Assembly (NCBI RefSeq): GCF_900110735.1
Contig: NZ_FOET01000001.1
Span: 496,001 to 560,000 of the forward strand
Direction of reading: 5' to 3'
Length of the DNA: 64,000 bases
Source: Streptomyces radiopugnans
GTDB taxonomy: Bacteria; Actinomycetota; Actinomycetes; Streptomycetales; Streptomycetaceae
Shown: piece by piece, positions 6,360 to 15,215 of the stretch
Numbering within the stretch: position 1 is the first letter of the stretch
How the letters are laid out: each line of letters begins with the position of its first letter
The notes under the pieces: model-generated
The model's database searches: none
The model's input: only the letters and a program-made list of their open reading frames with translations
What the model was told of the DNA's origin: nothing
Made by a program: the position numbers and the translations under genes

Positions 6360-9155
6360 GTGGGGGTGCGGGACGACACCGTCTACACCTACTACGACAA
6401 CGGCTGGACGCGGTCGGCCACCGACCCGTTCGGCATCACCACCAGCTACGACTACAACGAGCTCGGCCGGCAGACCCGCAACACCCTCACCTCCGCGGGC
6501 GGTTCCTCCTCCCGCACGATGACCTGGGACTTCTACCCGTCGGGCAACCAGAAGGCCCGCTCCGATGACGGCGTCCCGGTCGGCCGGCACGTGGTGCTGG
6601 TCGACTCCTCCGACACCCACAACACCGCCGTCCAGGGCGTGTGGGAGTCCTCCCAGGCCACCGACCAGTGGGGCTACAACCTGCGCACCCACGCCGCCGG
6701 TGACGGCAGCGCGCGGTTCGTGTGGCAGCTGACCATCCCGCAGGACGGCACCTACGAGGTCTTCGTCCGGCACGGCGATGTGACCGGCGCGGCCGGTGAC
6801 GCCCCGTTCACCGTCACCCACGCCTCCGGCGAGGCGCAGCGCACCGTGGACCAGTCCACGCGGGCCGGTGAGTGGATCTCGCTGGGGTCGTACTCCTTCA
6901 CCGAGTCCGCACCGCAGAAGATCACCTTGACCGACGGCGCCACCGGCACGGTCGTGGCGGACGCGGTCAAGCTGGTGCGCGACAACACCGGCGAGACCGA
7001 CACCGAAGAGAAGGACTTCACCTACCGCTACGACGCCAACGGTCTGCTGACCGAGGTCAGGGACCTCTCCCCGAACGCGGAGATCGACACCTACACGATC
7101 TCCTACGACGGGCTCAACCAGATGGTGAAGGTGGAGGAGAAGTCCTCCGGCACGGTGCGCGACACCACCGCCATCACCTACGACGCCAACGGCAACATCA
7201 CCAGCTCCACCCACGACCTGACCTGGTCGAAGATCGAGTACGACATCCGCGACATGGTCGCCAAGGTGACCAACGCCGACTCCCCGACCGCCGACAGGCA
7301 GCAGGTCTCCACCTTCACCTACACCGACCGGCGCCAGCCGCTGAAGCAGGTCAAGCCCAACGGCAACACCGTCGACTTCACCTACTACCTCGACGGCCCG
7401 GTCAAGTCCCAGGTGGAGAAGACCGCCACCGGGACGGTGGTGGCCCGCCACGACCTGGAGTACGACCCCAACGGCAACCGCTCCAAGGACACGGCGAAGC
7501 TGATGAACGCCGACGACTCGGCGGACCTGCTGGAGACCGTCTCCACCTTCGCCTACGACCCGCTGGACCGCATCGCCAAGGTCACCAAGACCGGTGACGG
7601 CGCCGGCACCGAGACCTACGTCCACGACGCCAACCACAACGTCGTCGAGCAGACCATCGGCGGTGTCACCACCACCACGACCTACGACCGCAACCGGCTG
7701 CTGAAGACCACCACCAACGGAGTCTCGGCCACCTACAACTACGACCCGCTCGGACGGCTGGACACCGTCTCCTCCAACGGAACCATCCAGGAGAAGTACA
7801 GCTACGACGGCTTCGACCGCATCGCCGAGCACACCGCCGGCAGCGGCACCGCGGCCAGAACCACCACCTACACCTACGACGCCTTCGACCGCACGGTGAC
7901 GGAGACCACCTCCGGTACCAGCGGCAAGACCAAGGCCTTCGTCTACCTGGCCATGGACGACCAGGTGCTGCGCGAGGAGGAGCCGTACAACGCCTACCGG
8001 TTCAACGGGCACCGCTGGGACGCCGCGTCGGGCACCTACGACATGGGTTTCCGCAGCTACGACCCGGGTCTGAACCGGTTCCTGACGCGCGACCTGTACG
8101 GCGGGGCACTGGCGGACATGGGCCTGGCCACCGACCCGTTCACCAACAACCGGTACGCCTTCGCCGGCGGCAACCCCATCTCCTTCGTGGAGCTGGACGG
8201 GCACCTGTTCGGGATGTCGTGGTCGGACATCGGTCACGCCACGCTGGACGTGGTGGGCATGGTGCCGGTGGTCGGCGAGGTCGCGGATGTGGCCAACGGC
8301 CTGTGGTACATGGCCAAGGGCAACTACGTCGACGGTGCCCTGTCGATGGCGGCGGCCATCCCGGGGGCGGGTACGGCGGCGACCGCGGCGAAGTGGGCCG
8401 AGAAGGGCGCGGGTGCCGCCGGCGCGGCCAACGACGCCCGCAAGACCACCAAGACCGCACCGAAGTCCAAGCCCAAGCAGGACAAGCCGAAGGAGGACAA
8501 GCCGGCCACCTGCCCGGCGAAGAAGCCGCACAGCTTCCTCCCCGGCACGCGGGTGCTGATGGCCGACGGGTCCACCAAGGCCATCGAGGACCTCAAGACC
8601 GGCGACCAGGTCTTGGCCACCGATCCGGAGACCGGGGACACCCGGGCCCGGGAGGTGACCGACACCCGCAGCCACCGGGGCGGCAAGCACCTGGTCACCC
8701 TCACCGTCGACGCCGACGGCTCCGGCGGCGACGCCCCGGAGGAGATCACCTCCACCGAAGGCCACCCCTACTGGCTCCCGGACGCCGGGCGCTGGGTGGA
8801 GGCCGGCGACCTGGAGGCCGGGATGTGGCTGCGGACCTCGGCCGGCACCTGGGTCCAGATCACCGCGATCGACCACACCCACCGCACCCAGCGGGTCCAC
8901 AACCTCACCGTCGACGGCGTCCACACCTACTACGCCCTCGCCGGCCGGACACAACTCCTCGTCCACAACTGCGGTGATCCGGTCGAGGTCACCATCAAGC
9001 GCGAAAGCGGCATGCCCAAGGCTGAGTTCGAAAGAAAGGCCACAGCGCTGCAGAAGCTGAGTGGCGAGGGGAAGCTCTACAAGGCGCCGAACCCGGTGGC
9101 CAGGGAGTCCTCGGTGACCAGGCAGTACAAGGGAGACCTCATCCGTCCGTGGTGA
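6360..9155 (+). CDS. RHS/YD-repeat toxin with HINT domain, 5' end lost at the IS junction
   Basis: The 931-residue frame opens at GTG 6360, within 10 bases of the IS junction, with no ribosome site and no secretion region, so the true N-terminus has been lost and expression is doubtful. Order: YD repeats (about 5-70); a golvesin/Xly-like beta-sandwich domain (HVVLVDSSDTHNTA to ADAVKLVRD, about 75-210); more YD repeats; RHS core ending FAGGNPISFVELDGH (about 615); a hydrophobic/Lys-rich linker; a pre-toxin HINT domain (SFLPGTRVLMADGS, TSTEGHPYWL, HTYYALAG, LLVHNC, about 722-870), probably self-cleaving; and a 60-residue toxin start (MPKAEFERKATALQKL, NPVARESSVTRQYKGDLI) that stops abruptly. 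Related tips continue into an HNH-like region, so the toxin is probably truncated. Confidence 0.85.
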   Translation: MGVRDDTVYTYYDNGWTRSATDPFGITTSYDYNELGRQTRNTLTSAGGSSSRTMTWDFYPSGNQKARSDDGVPVGRHVVLVDSSDTHNTAVQGVWESSQATDQWGYNLRTHAAGDGSARFVWQLTIPQDGTYEVFVRHGDVTGAAGDAPFTVTHASGEAQRTVDQSTRAGEWISLGSYSFTESAPQKITLTDGATGTVVADAVKLVRDNTGETDTEEKDFTYRYDANGLLTEVRDLSPNAEIDTYTISYDGLNQMVKVEEKSSGTVRDTTAITYDANGNITSSTHDLTWSKIEYDIRDMVAKVTNADSPTADRQQVSTFTYTDRRQPLKQVKPNGNTVDFTYYLDGPVKSQVEKTATGTVVARHDLEYDPNGNRSKDTAKLMNADDSADLLETVSTFAYDPLDRIAKVTKTGDGAGTETYVHDANHNVVEQTIGGVTTTTTYDRNRLLKTTTNGVSATYNYDPLGRLDTVSSNGTIQEKYSYDGFDRIAEHTAGSGTAARTTTYTYDAFDRTVTETTSGTSGKTKAFVYLAMDDQVLREEEPYNAYRFNGHRWDAASGTYDMGFRSYDPGLNRFLTRDLYGGALADMGLATDPFTNNRYAFAGGNPISFVELDGHLFGMSWSDIGHATLDVVGMVPVVGEVADVANGLWYMAKGNYVDGALSMAAAIPGAGTAATAAKWAEKGAGAAGAANDARKTTKTAPKSKPKQDKPKEDKPATCPAKKPHSFLPGTRVLMADGSTKAIEDLKTGDQVLATDPETGDTRAREVTDTRSHRGGKHLVTLTVDADGSGGDAPEEITSTEGHPYWLPDAGRWVEAGDLEAGMWLRTSAGTWVQITAIDHTHRTQRVHNLTVDGVHTYYALAGRTQLLVHNCGDPVEVTIKRESGMPKAEFERKATALQKLSGEGKLYKAPNPVARESSVTRQYKGDLIRPW

Positions 9156-9292
9156 CCAGCCATGCGATGTCATTGGTAGCTGCCCTGTACCGGAATTCGC
9201 TTAAAATGTGAGTGATCGCCGATGGAGCACCCCTTCAGGCACAGAACTCGGAGGGGCGCTCCGCTGGGAGATTTTCGGGGAGGCGTGATTCC

Positions 9293-9784
9293 GTGGCGGA
9301 AAGTTCGCAGAGTAGTGAGTCGGGGAGCCCGCGTCCCACGGACTCCGCGCTGGTGCGGGGATTGCTTTGGGAGTTCTTTCCGGAGCAGCGAGTGGAAATC
9401 CTCGCCCTGGACGAAGAAGAGCAGGATTACGCCTTCACGAATGGTTCCGACCCTGTGGAAGTCGGAGCTTACACTCTCACCAGTGAAGTCTTCGTCCAAG
9501 GGGTGCTGACGCCGCTCTTGGCCACGCCTCCCCCGCTGGACGAGGATATCGCACATCGATGTGCTCAGTTCCTGGAGCGCCTCCTGGGGAGTGGGAGAGC
9601 TTCCATCCGTGAAATGGTGAGCATCAGAGTCATCGACCACTTGCTCGGGTATCCGGGGAACTGGGAAATATTCCGGAAGTATGCCGGAGAGTATTTGCTC
9701 TGTGAGGTGAGGGATCGACGGCGGTATTACAAGAGTCCCTTTTGGGAGGGTTTAACGGTCTGGTCTGGACTCTCTGTGAGATAA
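9293..9784 (+). CDS. Putative helical immunity protein (paralogue of the one at 2465)
   Basis: A 163-residue soluble, acidic protein. I chose GTG 9293 because GGGGAGG lies 9 bases upstream; an in-frame GTG at 9212 would add 27 low-complexity residues without a good ribosome site. Blocks FVQGVLTPLL, DIAHRCAQFLERLL and SIRVIDHLLG align in order with the protein at 2465. Its position after an RHS-HINT toxin fits an immunity protein. Because the adjacent toxin looks truncated, this gene may now guard against external toxins only. The role is inferred; the family is unnamed to me. Confidence 0.65.
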   Translation: MAESSQSSESGSPRPTDSALVRGLLWEFFPEQRVEILALDEEEQDYAFTNGSDPVEVGAYTLTSEVFVQGVLTPLLATPPPLDEDIAHRCAQFLERLLGSGRASIREMVSIRVIDHLLGYPGNWEIFRKYAGEYLLCEVRDRRRYYKSPFWEGLTVWSGLSVR

Positions 9785-9954
9785 TGTTCAGTGAACCGTT
9801 TTCATCCCGTCCTGCAGGAGTGATATCACAGGTCAGCAGGGTGGTGTGACGAGGCGAGGCTCCTGGTCGTTGCGGTGGTGTTCTCCACACACCACGCTTC
9901 TTCCGGCCGGTACGGTGCTGGCGCCGGGCGTGGGCCGAGGGCGTCCCGCCTCAT

Positions 9955-10250
9955 GTTCCAACCTTGGGTTGACGTGGCGAGGTGGAGGGGCAGGGCGGTC
10001 TTGACCGGTTCGGTGATGCAGGTGGTGGCACCGGCGTCGAAGCCTGCGGCGAGCTGGGCGTTGGAGGCACCCCGGCCGGAGGCTGGGGAGTGTGCCCGCA
10101 CCGCAGGTGGGCGAGGCCGAGCAGGGACTGACGGTCTGTGCTCGGCCGACACCGACGGGTGCCGCGTCGCCGGCGATGGTCCCGTAGCCGAGTGGACAGG
10201 AAGCGCAGGGCGGAGCCGAACACGTCGATCCCGGACGGGTGGACAAGCAC
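9955..10250 (-). pseudogene. Decayed IS5-type transposase, N-terminal remnant
   Basis: On the minus strand, MLVHPSGIDVFGSALRFL, STRLRDHRRRRGTRR and GLAHLRCGHT match the start of the common Streptomyces IS5-group transposase with an HTH_Tnp_4 domain. The expected continuation (NAQLAAGFDAGATTCITEPV) is in a different frame, so there is a frameshift near 10070. The DDE catalytic region is absent. It is a dead fragment between the RHS locus and the regular chromosome. Confidence 0.6.
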
Positions 10251-10353
10251 GCGAAGCCTCCGGCGGAGACGGCTCTCCTGGTCGAAAACCCATCTACCAG
10301 GGGCTTCGCCCGGCTGTCAGCTCAACTGGCGGGCTCGCCAAACAGATTGGGCA

Positions 10354-10938
10354 ATGCCATTCAGTGGCACACTGGTCGTCGTGTCCAACTCCCACGCGCA
10401 GCCCGTTCTGAGAACAGCGGACCTGTCCGAGGGGTTGCGCACTGTCGAGAGGCTGCTCGGGATCGCCGACTTGGGAGATCTCGAAGTCGATTTCGATGTG
10501 CGGATCTCCTCGACTCGCTCGCTCTCGGCGGTGCTGGCCGTGTTGCCGGATGCCGAGTGGTGGGCGGAAGGGGGGAAGGGCGGTTCGTCGGAGCGCAGGA
10601 ACGATCCGTCGGCCTTCTTGCCCGTCTGGCTGCGACGCTGGGCTGGGGCACCGGAGATGGTGGAGACGTTCCTCCGGGCGGTCGGCGACAGCCCGGCGAC
10701 GGTGCGCTGGGACTTCAACGCCTGGCCCGAGGCTCCAGAGGTAGGTCTGGGGGCCGGGGGTGCCCGCGGAGCATTCGTCACGCTGTGTGTCCATGCCCGC
10801 GACCTCTACTTGGAGGAGCCCGCGGCCGACCACACCGTTTTCGTTCACGTCAAGCAGATCGAGGCCGAACGTGCACCGTGGTTGGCAGCCCAAGTCGGGT
10901 TGCGGGTGATCGGCGGCCTGGTGATGGCGCCGTACTGA
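10354..10938 (+). CDS. Hypothetical protein
   Basis: A 194-residue soluble protein that I do not recognise. The start is set at ATG 10354; the frame extends upstream into arginine-rich shadow sequence, and GTG 10381 is an alternative. There is no strong ribosome site. Recognisable stretches are LEVDFDVRISSTRSLSAVLA, PEMVETFLRAVG and RWDFNAWPEAPEVGLG. No signal peptide or membrane segment is seen. Its place at the edge of the RHS locus makes an accessory or immunity role possible, but nothing in the sequence shows one. Confidence 0.55.
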   Translation: MPFSGTLVVVSNSHAQPVLRTADLSEGLRTVERLLGIADLGDLEVDFDVRISSTRSLSAVLAVLPDAEWWAEGGKGGSSERRNDPSAFLPVWLRRWAGAPEMVETFLRAVGDSPATVRWDFNAWPEAPEVGLGAGGARGAFVTLCVHARDLYLEEPAADHTVFVHVKQIEAERAPWLAAQVGLRVIGGLVMAPY

Positions 10939-11367
10939 TAAAGCTGTGGCAGCGGTGCGTCGCCGCCGGAGTTGCGCGGGATCTTCCGGGAGAAGGCCGC
11001 AGGCCGGTCCGGAGCGCTCTTCACCGTATCGGTCATGCCTTACCTCTGAGGCCCGGGAGGTTGCGGTGGCCGGAACTTCGCGGAGGTGGTGGGGCGGTGG
11101 TGGGGTGCCTGACGAGTGGTCGCCCGGAGAAGCAGACGATGCCCTTCCGGGGTGCCCGACCGACGGTTCCATCACCGCCGCTCCGTCGCGGAGCGGACGG
11201 GGCGGGCGGGCTTGATCGCTTGTCCGGTCCGCCGGCGGTGTGACAGCGTGTGCCGACCGTGGAGCACGGAGCGACGGATGTTCCGCCGGGCGGCGGCCGG
11301 TGATCGTACGGGGCCGCCTCGGCGTTGGATCCCCGCGTGTGCGCGAGACGGTGAAAGACAACGGGAG
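10939..11367. other. 429-bp intergenic region
   Basis: High-GC sequence between the hypothetical gene and the lipoprotein gene. Reading frames through it lack coding character. I see no defensible promoter, terminator or RNA. Confidence 0.4.
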
Positions 11368-12135
11368 ATGGGGAGTTCGGTGGGGAAGAGCAGAGTCCTC
11401 CTGGTAGCCGCGGCGGTGGCGCCGCTGCTGGCGCTCACGGCGGCGTGCGGTGGTTCGGACGAGGCATCCGGCAAGGACGCGGGGAAGCGGCCCGCGAGCA
11501 GCGCGTCGCCGGAGGCGGGGGAGCAGGACGGGAAGGCCGCGGGGCCGGTCCTCGACGAGGCGGCGCTGAAGAAGGCGCTGCTCGCCGACGGCGAGGTGAA
11601 GGGCTATCAGGTAGCCGCCGCCGACCAGGAGCCGCTGACGCCGGAGGCGGACCGGGCCGAGTGCCGGCCGCTGGCCGATCTGACCGCCTACGGCACCGGA
11701 CGTACGCCCCGGGCGCGGGCGTTCGCCTCCCAGGGGTTCGCCGGGTCGGGGCAGGAGACGGCCGGGCGGATCGTGTCGGTGTCGCTGCTGTCCTACGACG
11801 GCGACGGCGCGGCCCGTACGGTGGAGGGCGTGCGGTCGGCGATCGAGGCGTGCGGCGACGGTTTCACCACCTCGGGCAACAACGGTGGGGAGACGATCCG
11901 CTACACGGCCGTGGAGGAGATCGAGGCGCCCGAGAGCGGTGACGAGGCGGTCGCGGTGAAACTGGTGGGTGAGGCGGAGGGCACCGAGGTGCCGATGCAC
12001 TTCGCGGTGGTGCGTTCCGGGGCGTCGCTGGCGCAGTTCATGAGCCTGAACATCAAGTCGCCGTCGGGCGCTTCGATGCCGCGGGACATCGTCACCGCGC
12101 AGGTGGACAAGCTCGCCGGGGCCGCGGCCGGCTGA
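11368..12135 (+). CDS. Secreted lipoprotein
   Basis: A 255-residue protein with a basic N-terminus, a hydrophobic core (VLLVAAAVAPLLALTAAC) and a relaxed lipobox, so lipidation at about Cys27 and anchoring outside the membrane are expected. A Ser/Lys/Glu-rich linker precedes a globular domain (ALKKALLADGEVKGYQV, DRAECRPLADL, VSLLSYDGDGA, MHFAVVRSGASLAQFM), typical of actinobacterial lipoproteins of unknown function. ATG 11368 and GTG 11380 are both possible; GGGGAG at 11370-11375 suits the GTG. It is convergent with the amidase gene across a strong terminator. Confidence 0.8.
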   Translation: MGSSVGKSRVLLVAAAVAPLLALTAACGGSDEASGKDAGKRPASSASPEAGEQDGKAAGPVLDEAALKKALLADGEVKGYQVAAADQEPLTPEADRAECRPLADLTAYGTGRTPRARAFASQGFAGSGQETAGRIVSVSLLSYDGDGAARTVEGVRSAIEACGDGFTTSGNNGGETIRYTAVEEIEAPESGDEAVAVKLVGEAEGTEVPMHFAVVRSGASLAQFMSLNIKSPSGASMPRDIVTAQVDKLAGAAAG

Positions 12136-12150
12136 GGGGGCGGTAAGTGA

Positions 12151-12187
12151 GGGACCGGCCGCCCCGGTGTGCGGGGCGGCCGGTCCC
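12151..12187. terminator. Bidirectional terminator, 16-bp stem
   Basis: GGGACCGGCCGCCCCG at 12151-12166 pairs perfectly with 12172-12187 around a GTGTG loop, in the gap between convergent genes. It lacks a T-run, as is common in Streptomyces. Confidence 0.8.
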
Positions 12188-12230
12188 GGTCCTGTTCCTG
12201 GTTCCGGTTCCGTTCGGGCGCGGGGGTGGG

Positions 12231-13853
12231 TCAGGAGGACGCGGCGGCCTTGGTGCGGATGGCCGGGAGCTGCGAGTAGAGGTTCGCCCCCGGGCACAGG
12301 GTCGCGTAGCCGTCGCGGTGGCCGGAGATCCGGTACAGCGTCGCCCGCTCGCCCTTCTTCCAGACGCCGGTGTCGGCGGCCGCGGTGAGCGTCACCTTGC
12401 CGGCCGGGTCCGCGCCGTACAGGCCGAGCTTCCAGCCGGAGATCCGGGCGATGGCGTCCAGCGCGGCCTGGGTGGGCCGGCCGCCGTCCTCGTAGTTGCC
12501 GAGCAGGGAGACGCCCGCGGAGTAGCCGTTGAAGCCGTAGGTGTGGGCGCCCTGGACGGCCTTGTCGACACCGCCCGCGCGGCCCTCGAAGATCGTGCCG
12601 CACTTGTCGACGAAGAAGTTGTAGCCGACGTCGTTCCAGCCGTTGGTCTTGACGTGGTAGGTGAGGATGCCGCGGATGATCGAGGCCGACTGGGCGCAGG
12701 TGTAGTCGTTCGTGCCGGCGGTGTGGTGGACGAAGACGGCGTCCACCCGGCTCAGGTAGGAGGGCGGGTCCTCGACCAGCGACTCGTCGGCGCCCCACTG
12801 GGCGCGGCTGACGATCCGCGGTGCCTGCGTCCCGGACGGCGAGGGGGCCGGGGCGGTGGTGGACGGCTCACCGGTGGGTTCGGTGCTGGGCCCGGTCGTG
12901 GGGCTCTGGGTGGGTTCGGTGGGGGGTTCCGGGCTCGGCTCCCCGGTCGGCTCCCCGGTGGGGGCCGGTTCGGTGGAGGGTTCCGGGCTCGGCTCTCCGG
13001 TGGGTTCGGTGGAGGGTTCGCCGGAAGGTTCCCCGGTGGGTTCGGTGGAGGGTTCGCCGGTGGGCTCGGTGGAGGGTTCCGGGCTCGGCTCTCCGGTCGG
13101 CTCCCTGGTGGGGGCCTCCGTGGTGGGCTGCTGCGAGGGCTCCAGGCTGGGCTCGGGATCCTCCGTGGCGGGGGCGGAGGCGGACGGCTCCGTGGAGGGC
13201 TCGCCCTGGCTGGGCTCCGGCTCCGGCTCTGGTTCCGTCGAGGGCTGCTGCGACGGCTCCTGCGAGTTCCCGCCCCCGCTCATGTCGCCAACCTTGCGCC
13301 AGCCTTTACCGATGTCCTCGCCCAGGATGCCGGGGTCGATCATCACCAGGCGGAGTCCGCCGGGCAGTTCGGCCGACTCCCCACCGTCCGCCATGACCCG
13401 GGCCTCGACTCCGTCGGACGTACCGACCCACAAGGGCTCGGAGGCCCCGCGCACTCCGCTGTCGTCGCCCTCGTCGGTCTCCGGCGGCCGTATGTCGAGG
13501 TCGAGGTCCTGCCACCGCGTCCACTGTCCGGTCTCCGCGCTGCGGGTGCGGATCTGGGCGGTGCCGTCGAGTTCGGCCTCCGGATCCTCCCAGGAGACGC
13601 CGAGCATGGAGAAGGGCCGGGTGTCCTTGCGCGGCACCGAGCGCTTCCCCGGATCGCCGCCCTGGAACGTCTCGGTGTAGGCGGCCACGGGCCGCATCCT
13701 CTCGCCCCGGGCCTGTTCGTCCGAAGTGCCCGAGGTGGTGGTGACGGCGACCGTCGTCACCACCGATCCCCCGAGCACGACGGAGCCGACCGCCAGCCAG
13801 GTCCGGCGCTTCATGCCCGCCGGCCTGCGGCTGCGGCCTCTGTTCGATCCCAC
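12231..13853 (-). CDS. Secreted N-acetylmuramoyl-L-alanine amidase / PGRP-domain protein
   Basis: The 540-residue protein starts at GTG 13853 (AGAGGGGG about 10 bases upstream); ATG 13814 is an alternative. An N-terminal hydrophobic segment ([20 protein letters not shown]) fits export. A globular region of about 180 residues follows, then a Pro/Ser/Thr/Glu linker of roughly 150 residues built of [16 protein letters not shown] units. The C-terminal PGRP/Amidase_2 domain starts at [21 protein letters not shown] supplies one zinc His, [19 protein letters not shown] is the PGRP core, and [12 protein letters not shown] supplies the second His and a Cys in the third ligand position. It probably cleaves the Ala-muramic acid bond or binds peptidoglycan at the cell surface. 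Confidence 0.9.
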   Translation of the reverse strand: MGSNRGRSRRPAGMKRRTWLAVGSVVLGGSVVTTVAVTTTSGTSDEQARGERMRPVAAYTETFQGGDPGKRSVPRKDTRPFSMLGVSWEDPEAELDGTAQIRTRSAETGQWTRWQDLDLDIRPPETDEGDDSGVRGASEPLWVGTSDGVEARVMADGGESAELPGGLRLVMIDPGILGEDIGKGWRKVGDMSGGGNSQEPSQQPSTEPEPEPEPSQGEPSTEPSASAPATEDPEPSLEPSQQPTTEAPTREPTGEPSPEPSTEPTGEPSTEPTGEPSGEPSTEPTGEPSPEPSTEPAPTGEPTGEPSPEPPTEPTQSPTTGPSTEPTGEPSTTAPAPSPSGTQAPRIVSRAQWGADESLVEDPPSYLSRVDAVFVHHTAGTNDYTCAQSASIIRGILTYHVKTNGWNDVGYNFFVDKCGTIFEGRAGGVDKAVQGAHTYGFNGYSAGVSLLGNYEDGGRPTQAALDAIARISGWKLGLYGADPAGKVTLTAAADTGVWKKGERATLYRISGHRDGYATLCPGANLYSQLPAIRTKAAASS

Positions 13854-14690
13854 GTGTTCCAAACCCCCTCTGGAAGATCCCGGTGCGTCCGGTGGCCGCC
13901 GTTCTGTCTCCGCCTGTTCGGCGGCCGGCGGTTTCGCGCCCGGACGCGGACAGTGGGCGGGCACGGCCGTACGAGCGGCACGGGCCGCGCGCGGCGACTC
14001 GTCGTACGCGCCGGGGTGCTGTGGACGCCGGCGGTTCCCGCCCCCCGCGGCCCGCCCTGCCGTCCCCGAGGTGCGGTGACGGGCCCCGGTCCGAGGCGGC
14101 GGAGCCGCGACCGGTACGTACGGCAGGCCGGGGCGCGGCCGGCCGTCCACTGTCGGACGGGCCGGTTATACCCCAGAGGATCACCGTGCGTCACTCGTGG
14201 GGACAAAGGCCGGAAAAGGGTGCAGAGCGGTGTGGTGGGGAGGGGCGGGGGCAGACGGCCGCCGGTTCCGGTGCGGATGGTGGCCGCCGCCCGCACCGGA
14301 ACCGGGCCGGATGGGGAAGCCCGCTGCCATCAGGGGGTTCGCGGGGTCCGGTACCGGGGGCCGAGGTGGTGCCCGGCGGGCGGGACGAGGTTCCGCATGG
14401 CCGCCCGGGGGAGTGGACGCCCCGACGCCGCCGGGACTCCGCCGGACCGTGTGTACGGCTGAAGTTCACGCGGAATTCCTCTGGGTGCGAAGGTGGCGCG
14501 GCCCCCTGCCCCGGCCCGGCGCCGGAAGGCTTCGCTGACACCGCGTAAACGTGAATACCGCCACACCGCGAGGGCGTGACCAGGCAGTATGCGGCGGCGC
14601 TTGGTGAGGGGGAGGGGGATGGACCCCTCCCTCGGGCGGCGTCCGGCGTACCGCTGCCCGGTGCCGAGCCGAACGCGAGGGGAGACGCTC
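13854..14690. other. 837-bp intergenic region between divergent genes
   Basis: Very GC-rich sequence upstream of both the amidase (minus) and the hypothetical gene at 14691 (plus). Frames that cross it are arginine/proline-rich shadows. A promoter for each gene should lie here, but I cannot place one with confidence. Confidence 0.4.
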
Positions 14691-15146
14691 ATGGGCACGG
14701 AGACCGCGGCGAGACCCACGGCCGGAAGGATGCGCGGGCATGTGGCGGAGTTCGTCACGGACCTGACGTCGGGGAGGGCCGGGCATCGGCTGCCCCTGGA
14801 CTACTCCGTGGACAGCCTGCGCATCGTGGACGCGGTCATCGAGGGCATGCGCCGCCAGGGTGCGGAGCCCGCCGGACGTGTGGCGGAGGTCCTGTTCGGT
14901 CTGGGCGGATACCTGGGGGAGGTGATGGTCCGGCGGGCCGGGGCGGTGTGGGTGGACTTCGACACCGGGCAGCGCGAGCGATTCGGGCAGCCGGTGGGTG
15001 TGCGGATGCCCGACGGGCGCGTGTGGAACCCGCTGGGCAGGGTGGCCAACCGCTTCGCGTACGGCTCGCGGGAGTCGTTGCGGACGTTCTTCCTGCTGCT
15101 GCACGGCCGGGATCGGCCCGGTGAGACCGGCTCCGACGCCGCCTGA
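14691..15146 (+). CDS. Conserved-looking hypothetical protein
   Basis: A 151-residue cytoplasmic protein starting at ATG 14691 after GAGGGGAG. Recognisable blocks are VAEFVTDLTSGRAGHRLPLD, SLRIVDAVIEGMR, EVLFGLGGYLGEVMVRRAGA and WNPLGRVANRFAYG. The layout (helical region, beta segment with VWVDFD, then a short helical end) resembles small Streptomyces proteins of unknown function. I cannot assign a role. It is convergent with the esterase gene. Confidence 0.75.
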   Translation: MGTETAARPTAGRMRGHVAEFVTDLTSGRAGHRLPLDYSVDSLRIVDAVIEGMRRQGAEPAGRVAEVLFGLGGYLGEVMVRRAGAVWVDFDTGQRERFGQPVGVRMPDGRVWNPLGRVANRFAYGSRESLRTFFLLLHGRDRPGETGSDAA

Positions 15147-15151
15147 CGGCT

Positions 15152-15194
15152 CCGGCCCGTCCACGGCCGCACGCGGCGGCCGTGGACGGGCCGG
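15152..15194. terminator. Bidirectional terminator, 19-bp perfect stem
   Basis: 15152-15170 (CCGGCCCGTCCACGGCCGC) pairs perfectly with 15176-15194 around a 5-base loop, between convergent genes ending at 15146 and 15216. Confidence 0.85.
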
Positions 15195-15215
15195 GAGCCG
15201 GTGGAACCGGCCGGA

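Noticed and set aside
6351..9173. 940-codon open frame on the minus strand opposite the rhs gene
   Set aside because: Val/Gly/Asp-rich translation is the typical antisense shadow of a GC-rich YD-repeat gene, and the plus strand gives clear RHS and HINT domains.
1..9784. Whole left region as part of the integrative element
   Set aside because: No att repeat or transfer genes occur there. Accessory character is explained by RHS tip exchange and insertion sequences.
12840..13270. Possible CRISPR-like or tandem repeat array
   Set aside because: The repeats are in frame, vary in length and encode the Pro/Ser/Thr/Glu linker of the amidase. No spacers of constant length and no cas genes.
14163..14690. 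Several frames of 100-220 codons between the amidase and hypothetical genes
   Set aside because: They are Arg/Pro/Gly-rich in all frames with no ribosome sites and no recognisable motif.
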